Source of the DNA: Flavobacteriales bacterium | GTDB lineage: Bacteria > Bacteroidota > Bacteroidia > UBA10329 | DNA: 41,944 nt | NCBI GenBank assembly: GCA_021739625.1 | Contig: JAIPBJ010000015.1 | Span: 1 to 41,944 of the forward strand | Direction: 5' to 3' | Shown: positions 33,282 to 41,900 of the stretch, piece after piece | How the letters are laid out: every line of letters starts with the position of its first letter | How positions within the stretch are numbered: the stretch's first letter is position 1 | Program-made: the position numbers and the translations under genes | The notes under the pieces: generated by a model | The model's input: the letters and a program-made list of their open reading frames with translations, nothing else | Database searches by the model: none | Told to the model about the DNA's origin: nothing

Positions 33282-33416
33282 CCGAAGGGGGCTCACTGCT
33301 TTTCGCAGTGATCGCAAAGCCTCAATCGCCAATCCTCAATAAAACCTCCCCCCGCTCTTCGCCAGGTCCACGATGATCTGTGGCGGCAGGAAACGCTCAC
33401 CGTGCTTCTCGGCAAG
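33282..33416 (-). repeat. 135-bp direct repeat, copy C (true fadJ end)
   Basis: Covers the last 27 codons of fadJ including its stop (33336-33416) and 54 bases downstream; partner of relic B 830 bases to the left. A small hairpin (TCACTGC-ttttc-GCAGTGA) lies in both copies just after the stop. Confidence 0.93.
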
Positions 33417-35462
33417 ACGGTTGAAGATGTCCACCGTCTGCTGCGCGCCCAAAGTGTCCATATAGCGGAACGGCCCACCACGGAAAGGAGGGAAGCCAAG
33501 GCCGAACACCGCCCCTACATCACCGTCCAAAGGATTGGCAATGATGCCTTCTTGCAAGCAAAGCGCGGCCTCGCTCACCATGCTCATGCCGATGCGCTCG
33601 TACATTTCCTTCGGGTCGAACTGCTTGCGGGTGTTGCCACCGAAGAAGCTGTAAACGTTCGCATCCAGTTCCCGCTTCTTCTTACCGTTCTCATCGTAGG
33701 CATAGAAACCTTTCTTGTTTTTGCGGCCGTGGTATCCGGCCTCGAACATCTTCTTCATCGCATCGCTCACCTTCACGCCTTTGCGCGTGGAAATGAAATG
33801 CTGCATCAGTTGGCCGCTCATGATATGCGCACCCACATCAATGCCCACTTCGTCCATCAGGGTTATCGGCCCCACCGGGAAACCGAATTTCTTCAGCACC
33901 TTGTCAATCTGAAGGGCATCCGCGCCTTCCTCCAGCATGTTGAGCGCTTCGCCCAATAGCGGGGCGAGGATGCGTGTGGTGTAGAATCCCGGGCCGTCCT
34001 TCACCACGATCACCGTCTTGCCTTGGCGCACACCGAGGTCGTAGCACGTGGCCGTCACCCAGTCAGCGGTCTGGTCGGTCACTACGATCTCCAGCAGCGG
34101 CATTTTCGGTACCGGACTGAAATAGTGCATCCCGATCACCTGCTCTGGTCGTTTCGATGCCTTGGCGATTTCGTGAATCGGCAGGGCAGAGGTGTTGCTG
34201 GCGAAGATGGCCGATTCGCTCATGTGGCTCTCGCATTCGGCAAGCACCTTGTGTTTCACATTCAGTTCTTCGAAAACGGCCTCGATCACCACCTGCGCCT
34301 TCTCGAAATTGTTGAAGTCAAGTTGACCCACGATGCGGTTCATCATGCGGTCGGCATCCAACTGCGCCATGGCCTTGCGCTGCACCTTCTTGCCGATGTC
34401 GCTCCAGACCGTTCTGCGCGCTTGCGTCAGTGTTTCCTGTTTGATGTCCTTCAAGAGGACGCGTATGTCCTTGGCCGCGCTCACCTGCGCAATGCCAGCT
34501 CCCATGAAACCCGCGCCCACCATGGCGATGGTGTCCACCGGACGGACGACACTTTGCAGCGGGTTCTTCTTCTTGTCCGTCATGGCGAAGAAAATACCCC
34601 GAAGTTGGAAGCTCTCCGGTGTGAGGATCAGCTTCTCGAAACGCTTCACCTCTTCGGCATAGCCCTTTTCCAGACCCGATTCCATGCCGATGCGGACGCA
34701 GTCCATAATCTCATAAGGAGCGGGATAGTTGCCATTCGTCTGACGGTCCACCATCTCTTTCGCTTTCTTGAAGATGATGCCGCGCGTGATGGGATTCCCT
34801 TCGAGAAACTTCTCCATGCCCGTGCGTTTGTCCTCGCGCTTCATTGGGGCTTTCACCAGTTCGTTGGCAAGACAGATGGCCGCATCGAGCAACGCCTCTT
34901 TGGAAGAGATACGGTCCACCAGTCCCATTTTCTTGGCAGGATAGGCGAACACATTCTTGCCTGTGAGCATCATGTCCAATGCTTTTTGGATGCCTACCAA
35001 TCGCGGCAACCGCTGGGTGCCACCACCACCGGGCAACAGACCGAGTTTCACTTCAGGAAGCGACATGATCGTTTTTGGGCTATCGGAAGCTACACGTGCA
35101 GCGCAGGCCAATGCGATCTCCAGTCCCGCACCCATGCACGCACCATTTATGGCCGCCACAATCGGCTTCTTGCTTTTCTCCAATCGTTGCAGGATCGCAT
35201 GTCCTTGCTTCGCAATCGGCTGCCAGTCGCCTTCTTTCTTCACATTGGCGAATGCATCGATGTCGGCTCCAGCAATGAAATCCTTCTTGCGGCTGATCAT
35301 CACTCCGGCCTTCACGCTGGAATCCTTTTCCAGTTCATCCATCAGCGGGTTGAACATGCCGATCATGTCCGGCCCGATCTTGTTCACCTTGCTGTCCTGC
35401 TCGTCCATCCAGATGATGGCGATGCCGTTTCTAATTTCAATGGAGAAGTACTTGTTGGTCAT
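33336..35462 (-). CDS. fadJ: 3-hydroxyacyl-CoA dehydrogenase/enoyl-CoA hydratase (FadJ-like)
   Basis: A 708-residue bifunctional beta-oxidation enzyme. The N-terminal enoyl-CoA hydratase domain (~1-190) has FIAGADIDAFANV and the oxyanion hole segment INGACMGAGLEIALACAARVA, with PEVKLGLLPGGGGTQRL. The dehydrogenase domain starts at ~312 with the NAD-binding IAMVGAGFMGAGIAQVSA, and contains NTSALPIHEIA and GMHYFSPVPKMPLLEIV around the catalytic His. C-terminal part: DEVGIDVGAHI and FRGGPFRYMDTLG. The chain is full length and intact. Its partner fadI (thiolase) lies upstream but is separated by two unrelated genes. Confidence 0.95.
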   Translation of the reverse strand: MTNKYFSIEIRNGIAIIWMDEQDSKVNKIGPDMIGMFNPLMDELEKDSSVKAGVMISRKKDFIAGADIDAFANVKKEGDWQPIAKQGHAILQRLEKSKKPIVAAINGACMGAGLEIALACAARVASDSPKTIMSLPEVKLGLLPGGGGTQRLPRLVGIQKALDMMLTGKNVFAYPAKKMGLVDRISSKEALLDAAICLANELVKAPMKREDKRTGMEKFLEGNPITRGIIFKKAKEMVDRQTNGNYPAPYEIMDCVRIGMESGLEKGYAEEVKRFEKLILTPESFQLRGIFFAMTDKKKNPLQSVVRPVDTIAMVGAGFMGAGIAQVSAAKDIRVLLKDIKQETLTQARRTVWSDIGKKVQRKAMAQLDADRMMNRIVGQLDFNNFEKAQVVIEAVFEELNVKHKVLAECESHMSESAIFASNTSALPIHEIAKASKRPEQVIGMHYFSPVPKMPLLEIVVTDQTADWVTATCYDLGVRQGKTVIVVKDGPGFYTTRILAPLLGEALNMLEEGADALQIDKVLKKFGFPVGPITLMDEVGIDVGAHIMSGQLMQHFISTRKGVKVSDAMKKMFEAGYHGRKNKKGFYAYDENGKKKRELDANVYSFFGGNTRKQFDPKEMYERIGMSMVSEAALCLQEGIIANPLDGDVGAVFGLGFPPFRGGPFRYMDTLGAQQTVDIFNRLAEKHGERFLPPQIIVDLAKSGGRFY

Positions 35463-35558
35463 GGGAAAGTTTGATTGCAGAATAACGATTACAGAATGTC
35501 GATTGCAGATGGATGATTAAAAGAAAAGGAACGTATGCACTTTACTGAAATGAGCACG

Positions 35559-36290
35559 TCAATAAGCGAAGACTTTCTTGACGAGAGTCTCATTGGAATT
35601 TGAAACCCGAACGATGACAATGCCCGATCGTGCGTGGAGAACAGTGGTTTCACCTCTTTTCACTGCTTGCGAATGGAGAACTCGGCCCGTGATGTCCATC
35701 AGGTCGAGCGTTCCCGAAACATCTGAACGGACGATGAGCTGACCGCCCTGAGAAAGGACGGTGAAGGTGGGGATCTCCGTGTCATTGATGCCTGTCGGCA
35801 GTTCCACTTCGCAGGGAGCGAAGGATTCTCCGGTCAAGAGGGCATACACATTTCCACAAAGTGCTTCGGTCACTGTTTGGTCTATCCAACACGAATAGAA
35901 TTCACCTTCAACAGTGGGTGTGCCAACCGCACGGATATGAAAATGGATGGTCGCGGGGCCACTTGCGGCTGAGATGCCAAGCCCTGTGGTCTGGGGTGTG
36001 AAGGTGGTGGAATCCCCTGCGTTCACAGGCTGCCAGCCGTTCATCAGCGCGGTCGATGACGGGTCGGGTTCATCAACCACAAGGGCCAGCTCAATGCCCG
36101 TTGGGAACTCTATCCCCTGAAAATTGAATGTGAAGTCCGTGCCATCGGCCCATGTGCAGTTCCCGGGCGATTGATACGTTCCCACATAGACAACATCATT
36201 GCGATACTCGCCTACCAAATAAGGCGCAATCCATGTCTGCGCCAAGAGCGGGGCAGGGGAGAGGAGAATCGCTGTGAGAATGAGTTTCAT
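35559..36290 (-). CDS. Secreted T9SS cargo protein, unknown function
   Basis: A 243-residue protein from the ATG at 36290 (MKLILTAILLSPAPLLAQ), the start of a signal peptide. The middle, with beta-sandwich-like sequence (NCTWADGTDFTFNFQGIEFPTGIELALVVDEPDPSS), has no family I recognise. The last ~70 residues (FTVLSQGGQLIVRSDVSGTLDLMDITGRVLHSQAV ... ARSGIVIVRVSNSNETLVKKV) form a T9SS sorting domain. It interrupts the fadI-fadJ gene pair. Confidence 0.8.
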   Translation of the reverse strand: MKLILTAILLSPAPLLAQTWIAPYLVGEYRNDVVYVGTYQSPGNCTWADGTDFTFNFQGIEFPTGIELALVVDEPDPSSTALMNGWQPVNAGDSTTFTPQTTGLGISAASGPATIHFHIRAVGTPTVEGEFYSCWIDQTVTEALCGNVYALLTGESFAPCEVELPTGINDTEIPTFTVLSQGGQLIVRSDVSGTLDLMDITGRVLHSQAVKRGETTVLHARSGIVIVRVSNSNETLVKKVFAY

Positions 36291-36312
36291 GACGGGGAAG
36301 GACAAAAGATTT

Positions 36313-36338
36313 GCGAATAACGATTAACGAACAGCGAT
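36313..36338. repeat. Left 26-bp inverted repeat
   Basis: The exact reverse complement of 36827-36852. It extends to 36347 with one mismatch and one indel. It lies between the T9SS cargo start and the stop of the four-helix-bundle gene. Confidence 0.88.
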
Positions 36339-36356
36339 TTTGCGATTGCTGGCAGA

Positions 36357-36725
36357 TCAACTGTCACCATCACGTTTCTTTTTGGCGGTATTTACACTTG
36401 CCACAAAAATGGAAATCAATTCATTGCATTCGGACTTGACTTGGGAAACAAAGTCATTGGATGGGTGCAGATTGGTTTTTTCAATCACTTTCAGGCAGAT
36501 GAAGCTTTCTCTTAATTCCTTGATGATGACGTTGACCTTATGGATGAAGTCACGGTTCGACTCCGCAGCCCTTGCCTCACCACAATTGAGTGCTGGTGAC
36601 GAGCCGCTCCTTAGGAGTTGGTTGGCGTAGTAGCGTGATGCGTATGTGTTTGGCATCTTCTCGGTGAGACTAACAATGGCCACCGCGAAATCAATTAAGC
36701 GGTCTTCGAGCTGCTGTGGGGTCAT
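36357..36725 (-). CDS. Four-helix-bundle protein (23S rRNA-IVS/S23 family)
   Basis: A 122-residue all-helical protein. LEDRLIDFAVAIVSLTEKMPNTYASRYYANQLLRSGSSPALNCGEARAAES is the family core: S-x-x-x-N-x-x-E-A-x-x-A-x-S, followed by DFIHKVNVIIKELRESFICLKVI. This is the S23-like family encoded in intervening sequences of 23S rRNA genes and, in free-standing form, in many Bacteroidota. Its function there is unclear; related four-helix proteins act with diversity-generating retroelements, but no reverse transcriptase is nearby. The gene is bounded by inverted repeats 10 and 101 bases away, suggesting a mobile cassette. Confidence 0.88.
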   Translation of the reverse strand: MTPQQLEDRLIDFAVAIVSLTEKMPNTYASRYYANQLLRSGSSPALNCGEARAAESNRDFIHKVNVIIKELRESFICLKVIEKTNLHPSNDFVSQVKSECNELISIFVASVNTAKKKRDGDS

Positions 36726-36826
36726 TGGATTATGGATTAGCGAAGAACGATTTGCGATTAACGGTTTATGTTTGGACTTTGGTCATGGGAGGTAGTGCTA
36801 GGTTGTTGCGATGCCGTCAATCGCCA

Positions 36827-36852
36827 ATCGCTGTTCGTTAATCGTTATTCGC
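36827..36852. repeat. Right 26-bp inverted repeat
   Basis: ATCGCTGTTCGTTAATCG followed by TTATTCGC. Its left partner is at 36313-36338. It lies 4 bases before the fadI stop codon region. Confidence 0.88.
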
Positions 36853-36855
36853 CAA

Positions 36856-38139
36856 TCACTTTCCGTATCGCTCTAGAATAGTAGCATGTCCATGCGCTCC
36901 TGCCGCGCAGGCTGCAAGCAGTCCATAGCGTCCATTCTCCGCAATAAGCCGATTGGCCGTTGTTGTCATGATGCGAGCGCCAGTTGCTCCGAACGGATGT
37001 CCGATGCTGAGCGATCCGCCCCAAAGGTTCATCTTGTCCATGTTCATCTGGCCAACGGCCTTGTCGCGACCAAGGTGCTTTTTGGCAAAGTCATCAGAGG
37101 CCAATGCCGCAATGTTGGCAAGGATCTGCCCAGCAAACGCCTCGTGGAACTCGATAACGTCCATGTCCGAAAGTTCGAGGTTGTTCCTTTTCAGGATCTT
37201 GGAAATGGCATAGGCTGGCCCCAACAGCAGTTCCTCGCGGATATCATGACCCGTAAAGACATAATCGGTGATGTATGCTTTGGGCGTGAAACCGAGTTCC
37301 TTGGCTTTCTCTTCGCTCATGATAAGGACGGCCGCAGCACCGTCTGTGAGGAACGATGAGTTGGCAGCCGTCAAGGTGCCGTGCGGTTTGACGAATGCGG
37401 GTTTCAGAGCGGCCAACTTTTCGATCGGAGCCACACGGATGCCGTTGTCCTTATCTATGGGTTTGAACTTCGGAGGAAGCTCAACAGCCACGATCTCTCT
37501 TGCCAAGAGTCCTGCATCCTGTGCTTTCTGCGCGTTGACGTGCGACCTTAGTGAAAGCTCGTCCTGGGCCTCGCGGGTGATGCTGAATTTGGCGGCCAAC
37601 GTCTCGCAGTCCTCGCCCATCAGTTTGTTGGTGAGGAATTCTGCCACAGCGGGTTTCTCTGGGGCAAAGTCGGATGGACGCAAGGTCAATGCAAATTTGA
37701 TGTAGTCACCTGTGCTGCGCAGCTTCTGAGCGTTGAACAGTTTCTGGCGCATGTGCTTCTTGAATCCTATCGGAGTGTCGGAGGTGCACTCCGTTCCGCC
37801 AGCGATGATCACATCGGCCTCGCCCAAACGGATCAGGTTGGCGGCCTGCGAAATGGCCTGATTGGCCGAGATGCATGCCTGCGACACCGTGTGGCATGGG
37901 GTTGTCATTCTCAACCCTGCTGTCAGTGCAGACTCCCGTGCCACGTTAGGGGTCTTCACATTATGGATCACGGTGCCCATCACAACTTGATCCACCTGAT
38001 CGGGTCTGATACCTGTTCTGTCAAGCACGCCCTTGATGGCGAATGCCCCGAGCTGGTAGCTCATCAGGTCAAAGTAGTCGGTCCCTGCTTTCAGGAATGG
38101 GGTGCGTGCCCCGTCAATTAGTACAACTCTTCTGCTCAT
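36856..38139 (-). CDS. fadI: Acetyl-CoA C-acyltransferase (thiolase)
   Basis: A 427-residue thiolase that cleaves 3-ketoacyl-CoA in the last step of beta-oxidation. Active-site nucleophile Cys89 in TVSQACISANQAI; HEAFAGQ supplies the His-containing loop; GHPFGATGAR and the C-terminal Cys in LLAACAAGAHGHA complete the site. MSRRVVLIDGARTPF is the standard start, so the first ATG is kept. Pairs with fadJ in function. A TACATTTG -7 box lies 26 bases upstream. Confidence 0.94.
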   Translation of the reverse strand: MSRRVVLIDGARTPFLKAGTDYFDLMSYQLGAFAIKGVLDRTGIRPDQVDQVVMGTVIHNVKTPNVARESALTAGLRMTTPCHTVSQACISANQAISQAANLIRLGEADVIIAGGTECTSDTPIGFKKHMRQKLFNAQKLRSTGDYIKFALTLRPSDFAPEKPAVAEFLTNKLMGEDCETLAAKFSITREAQDELSLRSHVNAQKAQDAGLLAREIVAVELPPKFKPIDKDNGIRVAPIEKLAALKPAFVKPHGTLTAANSSFLTDGAAAVLIMSEEKAKELGFTPKAYITDYVFTGHDIREELLLGPAYAISKILKRNNLELSDMDVIEFHEAFAGQILANIAALASDDFAKKHLGRDKAVGQMNMDKMNLWGGSLSIGHPFGATGARIMTTTANRLIAENGRYGLLAACAAGAHGHATILERYGK

Positions 38140-38164
38140 GGTGTTGGTTTCAATGCGTGCATGG

Positions 38165-38172
38165 CAAATGTA
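38165..38172 (-). promoter_or_regulatory. TAnnTTTG -7 element of fadI
   Basis: TACATTTG on the minus strand, about 30 bases before the start codon. A possible -33 TTG is 23 bases away, slightly too far. Confidence 0.5.
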
Positions 38173-38327
38173 TGGGATTATCGAAGTTCTCGAAGCAAGG
38201 AGGATATTGGAAACTGGTAGGAAGAATAATGCTGCCCATCGATTTTTTTAACCTGATTGTCTGTCGGTCAATAAGTTTGTTTACTATCATTGCACGTTAA
38301 TTTGGAGTTGAACTGAACTTACCTGAC

Positions 38328-38825
38328 ATGAGACATTCTTTACACTTGACTTTGATGGGCAAATGGTTGTTTTTCACTGTTCTGACCTGTTTTTTTGTTG
38401 AAGTCTCCGCCCAGAGCACCACTGCTTTTTTCAATGCCGATGGCACCGAGGTAACAGGCACTTGGCAGAGTGATGGCCGTCTGAAGTCGCTTGTGTTGGA
38501 CTTGCATCCGGCAGTGTACGTCAATGATGGTGCCGTTAAAGTCCGCGAGAAGTCTCCGACCGTGCTTTACTCCGACCTTGAATCTGTCAAGACAATCAAT
38601 GGTCTTTCTTTCCCATCAGGTAAGATTGAGATTGTGACAATCCTTGTCGATGATCTGGGGTCGCTGTCGCAAGTAGTAGATCTTTCGGTCTTTGCAGGGT
38701 TCGAGCGGTTGAAGTATGTGCATGTGAAAGCATCGGTCGAGTGCCAGACCAGCGACCTTTTCCAGATGTTGAAGAATGTAGATTCCCGCTACCAGATCCT
38801 GGTAACGGTTGAACGCCCTTCCTGA
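38328..38825 (+). CDS. Exported hypothetical protein
   Basis: A 165-residue protein with a signal peptide (GKWLFFTVLTCFFVEVSAQ). The rest holds ~135 residues, TTAFFNADGTEVTGTWQSDGRLK..., with a beta-strand-rich start and no recognised domain. A TAAGTTTG -7 box is at 38272-38279. It lies upstream of the giant surface protein on the same strand (79 bases apart), so the two may be co-expressed. Confidence 0.65.
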   Translation: MRHSLHLTLMGKWLFFTVLTCFFVEVSAQSTTAFFNADGTEVTGTWQSDGRLKSLVLDLHPAVYVNDGAVKVREKSPTVLYSDLESVKTINGLSFPSGKIEIVTILVDDLGSLSQVVDLSVFAGFERLKYVHVKASVECQTSDLFQMLKNVDSRYQILVTVERPS

Positions 38826-38904
38826 TTTCCTGACCGTTTGCTATTTATTGATCGGCTTCCCTGCCGTTCGGCCAAAATCCCTAACCTTCTGTTAAGCCAT
38901 TGTG

Positions 38905-41900
38905 ATGAGCACTAATTCTCCTCTATTCCAATTGTACCCCAACCGAATGATCGCAGGACTGCTTATGGCAGTTTTTTCATTTGGGGCCATCGCCACCGCC
39001 AATGCCCAGGTGCGCGTTCCCTTCACCCAGCGGACTGTTCCGGCCAATATCAAACTGAAGGGAGACTTTGCCATGACCGGCAATGTCAACCTGACGTTGG
39101 TCAACTATGGTGATGAATCCACCAATGCTGCCAATATGGAGTACATCGATATCGACAGCGATATCACCACGTTCAATTCATCTGCAGCCAATCTGGATTT
39201 TTCGGTTGAGAATGGAGCGAATCCGGAGTGCTCAGAAATCATTTGGGCAGGGCTGTACTGGAGTGGCCGAGCATCGAATGGCACCAATAGCCCCGATGTG
39301 TTCACTGTGACCAAGTCAATGCCTACGGGGGCTACGACTCCTGTGAATCAGAACTATACGCTCAATCATCAGGATGCGGTCCCTGCCACACAATATTCCA
39401 TGGTGGTCACCAGAGGAGGGGCAACTGGCGACCGCTATGCCATTTATACGTTCTCTGACGGCACCGACACCTACGTTTTCAATTTCACGAACAGCACAGG
39501 GGCGAGCAGGGTAACGCTTTCGGTGAACGGTGGAACTGCGGTGAATGTCCCAGTGAACTACACTACGGCCTCTGGAAGTATAGGAATTGCGGAATTGGTG
39601 ACACCTTATGTCATCACTATTGGAGGAGCGAATCTCTCAATCATCAGACTGAGAAGGGATTCAAGAACAGACCGTACTACAACTCAGACCGAAGATGCTG
39701 GCGAGGCCGATGTGAGCCTTGTGGGAGACCTTCCTGTCTATGGCAATGTGACCAAGACATTTGACAAGCGAAAGGTGAAGTTCAAAGGTCCGATGGACGC
39801 TGGATATACCGAGCTCGAAGTTGTTGATGGCGACATTTACTATCCATTCGATCAGGATGGCTTCATGTACTCGGCATTCTATGACGTCACCAGCCATGTT
39901 ACGGCCAATGGCCCGGGAGAGTACATGGTAGCGGACATTGCCCTTGTCGAAGGTAACGGTGGGGGAACCGGTTATTATGGCGGCTGGGGCATGGTGGTGG
40001 TCTATGAGAACTACCTGATGAACTGGAGGGATATCAGTGTGTTTGACGGACATTCGTATGTGGCAGGCGGTATCACTGCCGATTTCACTATTCCCGTGGC
40101 CGGATTCCAGACTGCGCCCGCAGGCGACATCGATCTGAAGATCGGTATGATGGCCGGTGAAGGTGACCGTGGCATATCAGGTGATTATTTCCAGATCAGG
40201 AACGCGGCCGATAATGCTTGGGTCACCTTGAATCACGGGGGCAATTCTGCCAACAACTACTTCAATTCGTCCATCTTCACGGGGGGCAATGCCCGTAATC
40301 CCAACCTTCTGAACAACACGGGTATGGACGTGAGCGTCTATACGATTGACAATCCTGGTAATGCTGTGGTTGCCAACGGTCAGACGGCAACCACTTTCCG
40401 TTATGGGACGACTCAGGACACCTACGTCATCTTCAACATCACCATGTCGGTGAATTCCTACGTGCCGGAGGTGGAGGGGCTGGTCTCGGTGATCAACATC
40501 AATGGGTCGTCATCGCTTCCGAGTCCACTTTCGGCAGGGCCGGGTGAAGACATCGAATTCGAGGTGGAGATACGCAATCTCGGTACCGAGCCGGTCAACA
40601 ATTTCAGCATCAGTATTCCGATGCCATATACGGGCACCTTGTTGCCTGCCAGCCTTAACAGCAGCATCTTCTTCTCTCCCGATCCTTCTCCGAACAACCT
40701 TTATTTCGATCCCAACGTGGGGCCAAATGGCTCCGTGATCTATGATTTCGGTACCCTTCCATTGCCCACAAATCCTCAGGATCTGCTGGCATCGTTCCGG
40801 TTCACCATCCGCGCCACAGACAATTGCGCCCTGCTCAACGAACCATCATGTCTGAATGAGATACCTGTTACTGGAACAGTTTCAGGAGAAGGGGCCATCA
40901 CAGGATTCAGTGTCATCAATGCGCAACTGATCACTGGCTATCAGACTGCTGGTGTATGCGTGGGGGCACCTATCTACGACCCTATCGTGACCCTTATTGA
41001 TGTGGATGCACAGTTCTTGGTGGACAATTGCACCGCAGATGAGCTGGCCGGAAATTTCTATTTCTGCGATGGCAGCCCCACTGTTCCTGTCAGTACAATA
41101 GCGGCAAGCTATCCTGCAGGTACCAGATTCTTCAACGAGTATCCTGTGAATCTGGGTGTTTCAACTGAATACACTACCACATTTCCCGTCACACCCGGCT
41201 CGGTCATCACCTATTATGGTGTTCCACCTGTTGTGACTGACGGATGTGTGTTCAACATACATCTTAATACATGCGGTGATATTGTGGCCAATGATGACAA
41301 TGGCGGGCCGGTCAATGGAATCACTGGAGGCACAGATGTCCTCAACGTGTTCGACAACGATGAGATGAACAGTGTTCCTGTCGTTCCCGCGCAGGTCACA
41401 TTGACGGAGGTGACTCCCGATCCGACAGGCACCTTGACACTCAATCCTGACGGCAGTGTTGATGTGACCCCAGGATCTCCGGCAGGCTCCTATACACTCA
41501 CTTATCAGATATGTGAGAATCTGTTCCCGGCCAATTGCGATCAGGCAGTTGTGACGGTCACAGTGAGCGCATCCGATATCATCGCTAACGATGATAACGG
41601 TTCGGCCAGCGGATACTCGGGTGGTGTGGCTGTTGCCAATGTTTGGGGCAATGACCTCTTGAATGGTAGCCCTGTCAATCCTGCCAATATCACCACTACC
41701 GTAACTGTTCCGGCCAGCCACCCGGGTGTTGTGCTCAATACGGGCACAGGTGAAGTGACCGTGGCGCCCGGAACTCCTGCCACCATCTACACCATCACCT
41801 ATAATATATGTGAGAATCTTAATCCGACCAACTGCGATGATGCGGTGGTGACCATCACTGTCAATGCACCTGCCATTGTAGCCACTGATGATGCGAGCGG

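Noticed and set aside
34023-35474. Long open frame opposite fadJ
   Set aside because: Antisense to a complete FadJ with clear domains; the sequence has no recognisable motifs.
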